Positions 1 through 6,470 of a DNA stretch of 64,000 nt are shown here, in pieces. This DNA is from DATBLE01 sp963837265 (lineage in GTDB: Bacteria > Actinomycetota > Thermoleophilia > Gaiellales > Gaiellaceae): contig CAWIMQ010000002.1 in assembly GCA_963837265.1 (NCBI GenBank), positions 1 to 64,000 on the forward strand. Reading direction: 5' to 3'. Numbering within the stretch: position 1 is the first letter of the stretch; each line of letters begins with the position of its first letter. The notes beneath the pieces were generated by a model that saw only the letters and a program-made list of their open reading frames with translations, did not search any database and had not been told where the DNA came from. The translations under genes were made by a program, and so were the position numbers.

Positions 1-203
1 AGCTCGTCTACGAGCCAATGCTCGGGACGACCCTCGTGTGGCAGAACGGAAGGCTGACCAGCCTCGACGGACTCGCTGGAAAGGCGCAGGCGTCCGGCAT
101 CACCGATGGAGTTGCGATCAACGAGCACAACCAGATCGTCGGCGAAAGCAGCACCAAGACCGGACGCTGGCACGCCGTCCTCTGGACGCTGAAAGCCGAT
201 TAG
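1..203 (+). CDS. C-terminal end of an HAF-repeat-type protein (partial)
   Basis: The reading frame is open from the first bases of the window to a TAG stop at 201-203, so this is the tail of a gene that begins upstream. The visible residues resemble HAF/extracellular-repeat proteins: TTLVWQNGRLTSLDGLAG is followed by ITDGVAINEHNQIVGES and HAVLWTLKAD. Such repeats form beta-propeller-like folds in secreted or envelope proteins of unknown function. An ATG at 18 lies inside the repeat and is unlikely to be the true start. The product is called only from the repeat pattern. Confidence 0.6.
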   Translation, partial: LVYEPMLGTTLVWQNGRLTSLDGLAGKAQASGITDGVAINEHNQIVGESSTKTGRWHAVLWTLKAD

Positions 204-289
204 CTGACGATTCCGTTCAACCGGAACCGGGCGCAGCCTGATCAAGGGCCTGTGAACTCGCGCTGGGCCGGCGTTCTCCCACCCGACTC

Positions 290-487
290 TCAGCCTGGGC
301 CGAGCGCGGACGGGACGCCAAGTTGCCGGCAGATCGCCCGAGCCGTTCCGATCGGGATCTCGCGGTGGCGCGGCAGCGGCGCACGTAGGTCACGCGTCCG
401 GTTGTCCCAGATCGTGTGGTTGGCGCCCTCCCGCAGGACGTCGCAGCCGTGATCCGTGAGGTGACGTTCGAGCTCTTGGCGCTTCAC
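290..487 (-). CDS. hicA: HicA-family mRNA interferase toxin
   Basis: A 65-residue protein with the HicA/YcfA double-stranded-RNA-binding fold signature. It has an N-terminal helix (KRQELERHLTDHGC), then a strand carrying the catalytic histidine in the motif ANHTIW, and a C-terminal helix (GTARAICRQLGV). HicA toxins cleave mRNA and are neutralised by HicB. The GTG start overlaps the TGA stop of the upstream hicB by 4 nt, so the two are translationally coupled in the order antitoxin then toxin. The module is adjacent to the repeat-separated cassette region. Confidence 0.85.
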   Translation of the reverse strand: MKRQELERHLTDHGCDVLREGANHTIWDNRTRDLRAPLPRHREIPIGTARAICRQLGVPSALGPG

Positions 488-720
488 GCGGCCGCGAGGT
501 CAATCGTGACCTGCTCGGCGTGCCCGCCGCCGATCGGGGGCTCGCGGCCCTCCTCACGGTAAGAGGCGATCATCTCACGGGCGGCGTCGAGCAGCATTTC
601 GCGGGCCTCCTCGACCGTGCGACCGCAGGTGACCACAGCTGGCCATTCGGCGAGCTGGGCCATCGTCCAGCCGTTCTCGTCGGGGGTGAACACCGCAGTT
701 AGCGTCACGGACTCGCTCAT
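484..720 (-). CDS. hicB: HicB-family antitoxin
   Basis: A 78-residue HicB protein. The N-terminal half has the partial RNase-H-like HicB fold (SVTLTAVFTPDENGWTMAQL, then EWPAVVTCGRTVEEAREMLLDA). It pairs with hicA immediately downstream and presumably binds and inhibits that toxin. The ATG start is preceded by a CATACT -10-like box 8 nt upstream. The same reading frame is open upstream into the GFA gene with no stop codon, so a GFA-HicB read-through protein is possible. The internal ATG and its upstream box, present again at 1531 in a partial duplicate, favour independent initiation at 720. Confidence 0.85.
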   Translation of the reverse strand: MSESVTLTAVFTPDENGWTMAQLAEWPAVVTCGRTVEEAREMLLDAAREMIASYREEGREPPIGGGHAEQVTIDLAAA

Positions 721-1275
721 GCCGGGCAAGTATGCCCTCGAGCCGTCGGCGTTGCCGAAGCTCGTCAAGAGTTCCCGCACACTCGCGCACGAATGTGGTG
801 TCGCGAGGGCCCCCGTCATGAGCTGTCGCGATCTGGTGGAAGTACGACAGGACTCGACCGCTTGCGTGGGCGGGGGTTCTCTAGTGCGGGGGTACTCCGG
901 GAACTGCGGTGCGTTGCCGCCGATCTCGTCCCAAGGCGCCTTGTTGGCGACCTGAAGGTGCCAGGCGGGCATGAGCTCTACGCCCTGAAGGACGCCGGCC
1001 GACACGTAGTACACCTCGCCGCCGTCGGCGTACACGCCCGATCCGCAATGGCCGCAGAAGTACCGGTCGGAGAATCCCTCCTCCTGGTACTGCTTCATCA
1101 GATCCTGGCCCTTGGTGACCTCAAAGTTGTTCGAGGCCACAACGACAACCGATGCCGCGCCGCCGGTCCACCTCCGACAGCGGGTGCAATGACAGACCCC
1201 CATAGTTTGAGGTTCGCGCACGTCGAACCCAACCTGGCCGCACAGACAGGCCCCGTGGATGACCTCGCTCATCAC
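721..1275 (-). CDS. GFA-family (glutathione-dependent formaldehyde-activating-like) enzyme, no stop before hicB
   Basis: A GFA/CENP-V domain protein with the expected zinc-binding cysteines: GACLCGQ near residue 10, GVCHCTRCRRW near residue 28 and YFCGHCGSG near residue 74. The recognisable domain ends about residue 128 (APQFPEYP). Beyond that the frame continues without a stop for about 57 low-complexity residues and joins hicB in frame. The stop codon therefore appears lost, or the gene is fused to hicB. Start is GTG 1275 or ATG 1272, preceded by a GAGGAG ribosome-binding site. GFA genes are common in mobile cassette arrays, which fits the location. The substrate is unknown. Confidence 0.75.
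729..734 (-). promoter_or_regulatory. -10 box for hicB (CATACT)
   Basis: CATACT on the minus strand lies 8 nt before the hicB ATG. The same box is conserved before the duplicated hicB start fragment at 1531. The short spacing suggests a leaderless or near-leaderless transcript, as at many genes in this window. Confidence 0.45.
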
Positions 1276-1386
1276 AGCACTCCTCTCGAAGCGTTCACGT
1301 CACGACGGACAAGACAGGCGAAGTGATCCTATTCCGACCCAGACCGTGACGTCGTCGGACACCGGAAGCGCGCCGGCCGCGGTGGA

Positions 1387-1412
1387 TCAGACGACATTCC
1401 GAACACTGGCGC
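1387..1412 (+). repeat. Cassette-boundary repeat copy 1
   Basis: First of eleven same-strand copies of a roughly 27-bp core: TCAGGGnCATTCCC followed directly by GAACACTGGCGCA. This copy reads TCAG, ACGACATTCC, GAACACTGGCGC. Outside it lie imperfectly complementary arms (about 1375-1387 and 1413-1428). Confidence 0.75.
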
Positions 1413-1473
1413 GGACCAGCGGCAGCCGGCGGCGGGGACGCCGACAAGATGAACTTCGCGCTTGTCTGAACCG

Positions 1474-1531
1474 TCGTCCAGCCGTTCTCGTCGGGAGTGA
1501 ACACCGCAGCTAGCGTCACGGCCTCGCTCAT
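1474..1531 (-). pseudogene. Truncated duplicate of the hicB 5' end
   Basis: Positions 1474-1580 repeat 663-769 with about ten mismatches over 107 bp. The repeated part covers the hicB promoter box, the ATG (here at 1531) and about the first 19-20 codons. The similarity then stops abruptly and the frame runs into unrelated sequence toward the repeat at 1387. No hicA follows. It looks like a HicB remnant from a different allele, cut at a cassette boundary. Confidence 0.7.
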
Positions 1532-1633
1532 GCCCGGCGAGTATGCCTCGTGCCCGTCGGCGTTGCCGAAGCTCGTCAAGGGGTTGCCCGGGGCCCGTGT
1601 AGGCCACACTCCACCCCCGGTAGGGTGGCTCCG

Positions 1634-1801
1634 ATGGGAAGGTCGGCAGCCGGTGTGCTGTACGTGGTCGGGATGGCCGCTGTCGTGGTCGGGGTGGACG
1701 TTCTGTTCTTCCGAAGCCACCTCTGGGAGCGGCTGGCGGCCAACGTTGGCATCGTCCTGGTGTTCGTGGCGTTCTACTTCAGGTTCCTGCGTCACGCATA
1801 G
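1634..1801 (+). CDS. Small two-helix membrane protein
   Basis: A 55-residue ORF starting at ATG 1634 (MGRSAAGVLYVVGM). It has two hydrophobic segments, roughly residues 6-21 and 33-48, separated by a short charged loop (FRSHLWERL). No family is recognised. It sits between repeat copies 1 and 2 and ends 26 bp before copy 2. A longer in-frame start at 1550 would add low-complexity residues and is less likely. Confidence 0.5.
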   Translation: MGRSAAGVLYVVGMAAVVVGVDVLFFRSHLWERLAANVGIVLVFVAFYFRFLRHA

Positions 1802-1827
1802 GCGAAGCGGGCCGAGGTACCACTACC

Positions 1828-1854
1828 TCAGGGTCATTCCCGAACACTGGCCCA
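1828..1854 (+). repeat. Cassette-boundary repeat copy 2
   Basis: Reads TCAGGGTCATTCCC then GAACACTGGCCCA, the copy closest to consensus. It lies between the small membrane protein and the cytochrome-like gene. Confidence 0.8.
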
Positions 1855-1917
1855 CACGAGTCGCATTTCCCTCCCGGGTCTAGACTCGGGGATCGTGCGG
1901 GTGGTTTTCTCGGCAGC

Positions 1918-2343
1918 GTGTGCTTGCTTGTCGTGGCGTGTGCGGCCGGGTGCGGCTCCACGGGCAACACCGGCACTCGCTCGAACGGAGCCGGGGGCGG
2001 CGGGATGATGGGCGGGCAAGGCGGGATGATGGGCCGGGGCAGCACAACGCCGGGGCCTTCGACAGCCGCCACCCAGTCCGCCACGACTCAGCGCGGCGCC
2101 ACGGCGTCCGCCACGGGTCGAGCGATCTTCCTCGCCAGCGGCTGTGGGGGTTGCGATGCCTTGGCCGCCGCCGGAACGAACGGCGCGACGGGGCCTAATC
2201 TCGACCAGACGCATCCGAGCCACGCGCGCGTGCTCGACCAAGTGACCAGTGGCGGTGGCGGTATGCCATCCTTCGCCGACTCGCTTACCTCCGCCCAGAT
2301 CCGCACGCTTGCTCGATACGTCAGCGACGCCACCAAGAAGTAG
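1918..2343 (+). CDS. Cytochrome c-like lipoprotein lacking the CXXCH histidine
   Basis: A 141-residue protein with a lipoprotein-type N-terminus (lipobox VVAC), a Gly/Met/Ser/Thr-rich linker and a C-terminal class I cytochrome c fold (about residues 65-141). The haem motif reads SGCGGCDAL, so Asp80 (codon 2155-2157) replaces the proximal histidine of CXXCH. The distal Met candidate is present in GGGMPSF. Without the histidine, normal haem ligation is not expected. The GTG at 1918 gives a very short n-region; a TAGACT box at 1881 precedes a GTG at 1895 that is out of frame, so the signal peptide may also carry a frameshift. It is flanked by repeat copies 2 and 3. Confidence 0.6.
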   Translation: MCLLVVACAAGCGSTGNTGTRSNGAGGGGMMGGQGGMMGRGSTTPGPSTAATQSATTQRGATASATGRAIFLASGCGGCDALAAAGTNGATGPNLDQTHPSHARVLDQVTSGGGGMPSFADSLTSAQIRTLARYVSDATKK

Positions 2344-2420
2344 ACCCGGCTCGTCCGAGTAGAAGCTGTCCCGACGCCTCAGGCAGGAGGTCAGTCGGTC
2401 GGAGCCGTCGCTACCACCTC

Positions 2421-2448
2421 TCGGGGAACACTCCCGAACACTCGCGCA
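2421..2448 (+). repeat. Cassette-boundary repeat copy 3
   Basis: Core CGGGGAACACTCCC then GAACACTCGCGCA. It is flanked by complementary arms CGTCGC (2406-2411) and GCGACG (2450-2455). It separates two convergent genes and ends 9 bp before the stop of the cupin gene. Confidence 0.8.
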
Positions 2449-2457
2449 GGCGACGCC

Positions 2458-3027
2458 TCAGTCGAACTTGGGAAGCCAGCCGGGCCGGTACTTGACGAAC
2501 CGCGACCGCGGAAGTTCCGCCCAGACTTCCCCGTAGGCGATCGCCGGCTCGGTGGTCTCGCGCAAGACACTTGCTCCGTGCCGCGCGGCAGCCTTGCAGA
2601 CCGTGTAGATGACCCGGCCGCCGATTCCCCGTCCGCGTGCACCGACCGCGAGCACGATCACCGATTGCTCGTCCGAGGCGACGACGATGTGCTCCGTCTC
2701 CGGCGAGCAATAGAAGAAGTCCCATTGCACGAGTCGCCGTTCCTTGCCCTCGACGATCAATGTGCACTCGCCTGAAAGCACGAGGAAGGCTTCCTGGCCC
2801 TTCTCGCGGTGGTACATGCCCATGCGCTCGCCGGGCTCGAGCACGCTGACGTTGATCCCGAAGTGCGGGAACCGCCGCTTGCCCTCGAAGGTGCAGTACG
2901 TGCCGAGCGGCCCCTCCTCCTTCCAACGCGAATCGCGAGCGTTGACGACAAACCAGCCCTCGCCGTCCACGACGAGGCCGTGCTTGCTCATCCGGACTGG
3001 AGCCTCGGGCATCGACCGGAGTTTCAC
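2458..3027 (-). CDS. Cupin-domain protein
   Basis: A 189-residue protein with a conserved cupin beta-barrel. Motif 1 is close to GERMGMYHREKGQEAFLVLS (a likely metal-binding His and Glu), followed by GECTLIVEG and motif 2 around WDFFYCSPETEHIVV. It is a paralogue of the next gene (3115-3660), sharing the FGIN.-.VLEPG and EAFLVLSGEC blocks and the C-terminal ARHGASV..ET segment. The substrate is unknown; cupins of this type are often sugar-binding or isomerase-like. It lies on the minus strand between repeat copies 3 and 4. Confidence 0.75.
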   Translation of the reverse strand: MKLRSMPEAPVRMSKHGLVVDGEGWFVVNARDSRWKEEGPLGTYCTFEGKRRFPHFGINVSVLEPGERMGMYHREKGQEAFLVLSGECTLIVEGKERRLVQWDFFYCSPETEHIVVASDEQSVIVLAVGARGRGIGGRVIYTVCKAAARHGASVLRETTEPAIAYGEVWAELPRSRFVKYRPGWLPKFD

Positions 3028-3047
3028 AGAAGGGAACCGACAACCGC

Positions 3048-3075
3048 TCAGCGGTCATTCCGGAACACAGCGCCC
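3048..3075 (+). repeat. Cassette-boundary repeat copy 4
   Basis: Reads TCAGCGGTCATTCC then GGAACACAGCGCCCC. It lies in the divergent gap between the two cupin genes, the only copy at two gene starts rather than near a 3' end. Confidence 0.75.
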
Positions 3076-3114
3076 CACATCGGAGACCCGTCCCGTGGTG
3101 CGAGAATCGCGTCC

Positions 3115-3660
3115 GTGCCCGGAGCACAGCTCGAGGACTTCGGATCGGGGCTCACCCCCGTCACCTAGGGCTGGTACGTCGTCAACGTGCGCGACGCCGA
3201 GTGGTGGTTCTCGGAGAGGCGGGGCGCGAGGTGCGCCTTCGAGAGCGAGTACGGCGACCCGCCGGTCGAGTTCGCCCAGTTCGGGATCAACGTCACCGTC
3301 CTGGAGCCCGGGCAGACCGGCCTCTACCACGCCGAGTCGAACCAGGAGGCGTTCCTCGTCCTTTCAGGCGAGTGCGCGCTGCTCGTCGAGGACGAGGAGC
3401 GACGCCTGCGGCCCTGGGACTTCTTCCACTCTTCCCCGTGGACCGAGCACGCCTTCGTGGGCGCGGGCGAGGGGCCGTGTGTGATCCTGATGGTCGGTTC
3501 GCGCTCGGGCCCGGGGGTGCACTACCCGGTGTCGGAGCTCGCGGCGCGCTACGGCGCGAGCGTGGCGGAGGAGACCTCCGACTGGAGGCAGGCGTACGCG
3601 ACGGTCGAGCGGTTCCGGCGAGAGCGGCCGCCGAACTGGGCTCGTCTGCCCTGGGCGTAG
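3115..3660 (+). pseudogene. Cupin-domain protein with premature TAG at codon 18
   Basis: Paralogue of the 2458-3027 cupin on the opposite strand. The frame starting at GTG 3115 encodes a family-like N-terminus (QLEDFGSGLTPVT). It hits TAG at 3166-3168 where relatives have a Glu codon (GAG), and continues in frame as GWYVVNVRDAEWWF to a normal C-terminus. Cupin motifs follow: FGINVTVLEPGQ, LYHAESNQEAFLVLS and PWTEHAFVGAG. One base change explains the stop. A restart at GTG 3187 would remove about 24 N-terminal residues and might still fold. It could be a real pseudogene, a suppressed stop or a sequence error. Confidence 0.7.
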
Positions 3661-3666
3661 ATTCCC

Positions 3667-3694
3667 TCAGGCGTCATTCGCGAACACTCGCGCG
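3667..3694 (+). repeat. Cassette-boundary repeat copy 5
   Basis: Reads TCAGGCGTCATTCG then CGAACACTCGCGCG, starting 7 bp after the stop of the second cupin gene. Confidence 0.8.
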
Positions 3695-3809
3695 CCCGAA
3701 GTTCGTGTCTCGTGGTGTGGCGACTGGACTTGGGCCGCTGGGGCTGTGCGAGACCTGCGGTGGAGCACGACCCGCCTTCTCCCCGCTTCCTGCGGCCGTC
3801 ATCGGGCCG

Positions 3810-4090
3810 AGCGAGGATCGTGAAACGATCGCGTCCTTCCGAATCGACAATCAGCCTGAGGTGACCTACTGGGTAGAGCGAACGCAATGGGGGAAGGCAT
3901 CGCGAGTGCAGCACTACAGATTCTTCTTGCCGAGTCTGCCGAACGTCCACTGTGCGCCCGAGCGGCCTCGGACAACGTCGGTTCGCTTCGAGTACTGGAG
4001 AAAGCTGGGTTTCGACGCGTCCGCGTCAACCGCGACTTCGCACCCGGTCGCGGTGAGGAGATCGAGGAAACGATCCTGCGCCTCGACTGA
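3810..4090 (+). pseudogene. GNAT acetyltransferase remnant, frameshifted
   Basis: Two adjacent frames together encode a GNAT C-terminal half. The upstream frame gives IASFRIDNQPEVTYWVERTQ and the downstream frame gives GIASAALQILLAE, then DNVGSLRVLEKAGF and EEIEETILRL. The switch is at a G5 run (3889-3893); one extra G would read QWGEGIASAAL, matching the acetyl-CoA-binding motif of this family. No clear start or complete N-terminal third is visible. It is a decayed cassette gene or a homopolymer sequencing error on top of truncation. It lies between repeat copies 5 and 6. Confidence 0.65.
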
Positions 4091-4292
4091 GGTAAGGAAC
4101 GGAACTGTGTGTCTCGTCGTTAGGGCGGCGGGTCATCGCGCCCGCCCGTGTCACTTCGGGATGGCGGTGCACGCCGGCACCGGCGAGCTCCATGCTGGCG
4201 GGCCGCCCGGATGCTTTCCTCGCCAAACTCAACATCCTCGGAACGGCGCCTCACCCGCGTCGTGTAACCGCGCCCAGGTACCGCGACGCTCT

Positions 4293-4317
4293 GGCGTCCT
4301 TCCGGAACACTGGCGCA
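4293..4317 (+). repeat. Cassette-boundary repeat copy 6
   Basis: Reads GGCGTCCTTCC then GGAACACTGGCGCA. Complementary arms GACGCT (4285-4290) and AGCGTC (4322-4327) flank it. It ends 11 bp before the stop codon of the minus-strand small membrane gene. Confidence 0.8.
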
Positions 4318-4327
4318 GGGCAGCGTC

Positions 4328-4519
4328 TCAGCGCCGCCTACGCAGCAGCGTCCGAACTGCGGCGATGCTCAATGCCCACACGGGGGCCATCGTGATCACG
4401 AACGGTCGGAGCGTGTCGCTCGCCGAGTGCGAATGGCTATCAAACGCCCGGAAAACGAGCACCGTGCCCAAAAGAAGCAGCAGAGCGCCTACGGCGAACG
4501 GGATGCGCTTACGACTCAT
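4328..4519 (-). CDS. Small two-helix membrane protein
   Basis: A 63-residue protein with a basic N-terminus (MSRKRIP), hydrophobic segment FAVGALLLLLGTVLVF (about residues 8-23), a polar loop, a second segment around FVITMAPVWALSIAAV (residues 40-55) and a terminal Arg cluster. The topology suggests both termini in the cytoplasm. No family is recognised. It occupies the interval between repeat copies 6 and 7 alone and is a compact single-gene unit. Confidence 0.55.
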   Translation of the reverse strand: MSRKRIPFAVGALLLLLGTVLVFRAFDSHSHSASDTLRPFVITMAPVWALSIAAVRTLLRRRR

Positions 4520-4551
4520 GCGTCGAACATAGCCTCGACATCGTCCTTGGA

Positions 4552-4579
4552 TCAGGGGCCATACCGGGACACTGGCGCA
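4552..4579 (+). repeat. Cassette-boundary repeat copy 7
   Basis: Reads TCAGGGGCCATACC then GGGACACTGGCGCA. Flanking complementary arms are AGCCTCG (4531-4537) and CGAGGCT (4582-4588), 7 bp with a 44-nt loop. Confidence 0.8.
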
Positions 4580-4667
4580 GCCGAGGCTCTCGTAGCCGAC
4601 GCTCGGGGACTTCGTTAGGCACGTTGCGACCCGCCGAGTGCGCCGCTCTTCTCAAACCGGTCGCCTA

Positions 4668-5204
4668 TCAGTAGTACCCGAGAGCGTCGAACGCGGCCGG
4701 ATAGACGATCCGACCGGCGAGGTCGGGGCTGTATCCCGGGAGCCGCTTGACCATGAAAGCGTCGTCGGGGATCTTCGGATGCGGGGAGATGAAGCCGAGC
4801 GCGCTCGCCTGCTCGAAGCCGAAGCGAGGATAGTACGCGGGAATGCCCTCGACCATGACGGCAGGCTCGCCTGCTTCTTCGGCGCGGCCGAGCGCGTCCC
4901 GGATCAGCCGTGCCCCCACACCGATGCGCTGGCGGTCAAGCCGAACCGACATCGGCGTGAGATTGAGGATCCTTGTCCGGGATCCGCCTTCAACGCCGAC
5001 CCAGCTCAGCATCACGTGAGCAATCACACCGGAGGAGTCCTCGGCGACCAACGCCAACTCCGGAATGAACTCTTCCGACGCCCGAATGCGCTCGACCAAC
5101 GACGCGACCTCGTCGGGGTGTCCGACGAATGCCGCGCGGACCACGTCTGCGATCACGGGATGGTCCGTGTCGCGCTCGGGACGGATGACGACGCCCTCGG
5201 CCAC
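4668..5204 (-). CDS. GNAT family N-acetyltransferase (YhbS-like)
   Basis: A 178-residue acetyltransferase starting at GTG 5204 (VAEGVVIRPERDTDHP). The GNAT fold is clear: ELALVAEDSSGVIAHVMLSW is the beta4 region, LTPMSVRLDRQRIGVGARLI holds the acetyl-CoA pyrophosphate loop, and GIPAYYPRFGFEQASALGF matches the YhbS-type C-terminal motif. The acceptor substrate is not known. Longer in-frame starts would add unlikely Ser/Arg-rich residues. It shares the interval between repeat copies 7 and 8 with a monooxygenase-like gene. Confidence 0.8.
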   Translation of the reverse strand: MAEGVVIRPERDTDHPVIADVVRAAFVGHPDEVASLVERIRASEEFIPELALVAEDSSGVIAHVMLSWVGVEGGSRTRILNLTPMSVRLDRQRIGVGARLIRDALGRAEEAGEPAVMVEGIPAYYPRFGFEQASALGFISPHPKIPDDAFMVKRLPGYSPDLAGRIVYPAAFDALGYY

Positions 5205-5235
5205 GGGTGGCGATGGTAATTGGGGCACGCCGTTC

Positions 5236-5405
5236 CTACCGGTGCGGGCTGCAGCGAGCCGTGCTATCCGCTTGCGCCACCGAGTCGATGCCGAGGAAGA
5301 CAACGAAGAACGGGTCGGCCAGCATGCCGACGTACAACAACGGCCCGCCGCTCGCACCGATGATCGCCAACCAGACATAGCTCGCGTCGGACCGTCGCTC
5401 TGCTT
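5236..5405 (-). pseudogene. Membrane-protein fragment without a start codon
   Basis: The minus strand carries a short frame ending at a TAG (complement 5236-5238) that encodes a strongly hydrophobic stretch, including YVWLAIIGASGGPLLYV and DPFFVVFLGIDSV. No ATG, GTG or TTG lies upstream within the open frame apart from internal codons. It looks like the C-terminal remnant of a membrane protein wedged between the GNAT and monooxygenase genes. The family is unknown. Confidence 0.3.
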
Positions 5406-5417
5406 GGCCGGTCGCTC

Positions 5418-5708
5418 TTACCCGTTGTCAACCAGTTCGGCGACCTCGACGAAGCTGACCGTTGGACGCACACCGTAGAGGCGAGTGACCCGGTCGACCA
5501 GCTCGTCGTCAAAGAACCCGCGCGCAGCGTCCTCCGACTCCCAAAGGTAGACGTTAGTAGCGCGGCGGTTCTGCTCATCGATCGTGAACGCTTTTTGGCG
5601 GAGTCGTGGCAGGCCCTCGAAACGCCCGCGTGCCTCGCGTGCGATCCCTGCGATATGCGCGCGGTCGAACTCTTCCCCGTACTGGAACTCGACGATGACA
5701 CTGTGCAT
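5418..5708 (-). CDS. YdhR/ABM-like monooxygenase domain protein
   Basis: A 96-residue protein from ATG 5708 (MHSVIVEFQYGEEFDRAHI), preceded by a CAGGAG ribosome-binding site. It has the dimeric alpha/beta-barrel pattern: a beta1 strand, a helix ending AREARGRFEGLPRL, then KAFTIDEQNRRATNVYLW and EDAARGFFDDELVDRVTRLYG. This matches YdhR-type putative monooxygenases and antibiotic-biosynthesis-monooxygenase-like proteins. The reaction is unknown. The longer frame to 5786 would start inside repeat copy 8 and is rejected. Confidence 0.7.
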   Translation of the reverse strand: MHSVIVEFQYGEEFDRAHIAGIAREARGRFEGLPRLRQKAFTIDEQNRRATNVYLWESEDAARGFFDDELVDRVTRLYGVRPTVSFVEVAELVDNG

Positions 5709-5767
5709 CCGTTGGGCTCCTGTTCTTGTTATCGAAACGGGACGGACAGGAGAAACGCTCAGAACCC

Positions 5768-5793
5768 GGGTGACATTCCCGAACACTGGCGCA
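5768..5793 (+). repeat. Cassette-boundary repeat copy 8
   Basis: Reads GGGTGACATTCCC then GAACACTGGCGCA, an exact match to the consensus 3' half. It lies 60 bp upstream of the monooxygenase start. Confidence 0.8.
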
Positions 5794-5897
5794 CCTCAGC
5801 CTTGCTTTCCTGGAAGGCATCGAAGGGGGACTAACCTCGTTGCCCCGCCGAGGAACACAAGCCGTGGCTCGCTCAATAGTTGACTGGCGCACCGCGC

Positions 5898-6347
5898 CTA
5901 CGCGCGCGGCGCGTACTCGACGCTGCCGAACGGCCAGCTGGACGCGAGCCAGTCGCTGACGGCGCGCCAGAGGGGGACATCCAGAGCCGCATGGCTCGCC
6001 CGCACCCAGGAGAGCGCACGGGCGTCGTCGTCGCTGTCGGGCAGCGGGTAGATGTAGACGCACCCAATCACGTCCCGGTTTGCCGGATCGAGCACCGTGT
6101 ACGTGAACCCCGTCCGGTTGCGGAAGTCGTCGGCATGGCGCTGCAGGTCCGCCCGGTTCTCGTCCGGCGTCATCTCTCGCGGCCAGCCGCCGCCGCCCCA
6201 CCCGGGCGTTGCGGCGATGTGGTCCATCGACGACGTCCAGGCGTCGTAGTCCTGCTCGTTGTGTTCAGGCCCGAGCGGCTCGAGCACGAACTGCGGCGTC
6301 TCGAGCCGGCGAGGCACGTCGAAGTCACGCGGGACGAACTCGTCCAC
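5898..6347 (-). CDS. GNAT family N-acetyltransferase
   Basis: A 149-residue protein from GTG 6347 (VDEFVPRDFDVPRRL) with a GNAT-like layout: TPQFVLEPLGPEHNEQDYDA near the N-terminus, FTYTVLDPANRDVIGCVYIY as central strands, and WVRASHAALDVPLWRAVSDWL as the C-terminal helix region. The usual Q/RxxGxG/A loop is weak, so activity is uncertain. A TACGAT box 7 nt before the GTG fits a leaderless transcript. It is a single gene between repeat copies 8 and 9. Confidence 0.65.
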   Translation of the reverse strand: MDEFVPRDFDVPRRLETPQFVLEPLGPEHNEQDYDAWTSSMDHIAATPGWGGGGWPREMTPDENRADLQRHADDFRNRTGFTYTVLDPANRDVIGCVYIYPLPDSDDDARALSWVRASHAALDVPLWRAVSDWLASSWPFGSVEYAPRA

Positions 6348-6423
6348 GCGACCGATCGTAGACCGCCGCCCGAGCCCGCGCCACGACCTCTGGGGGTATA
6401 CCCCGGGAGTATGTAGACCGCTC

Positions 6424-6449
6424 GAGGGACATTCGCGAACGCTGGCGCA
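6424..6449 (+). repeat. Cassette-boundary repeat copy 9
   Basis: Reads GAGGGACATTCG then CGAACGCTGGCGCA, 21 bp before the stop of the YCII gene. Confidence 0.8.
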
Positions 6450-6470
6450 GGCAAGCGTCGCCTCCGGCGA

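Noticed and set aside
239..268. A twelfth boundary repeat copy near the HAF gene end
   Set aside because: It shares TCA-GGG and GAAC-GCGC elements but needs several gaps; the match is too weak to list as a feature.
3166..3168. TAG as pyrrolysine in the cupin
   Set aside because: No reason to expect pyrrolysine in this lineage, and family members carry Glu at this site.
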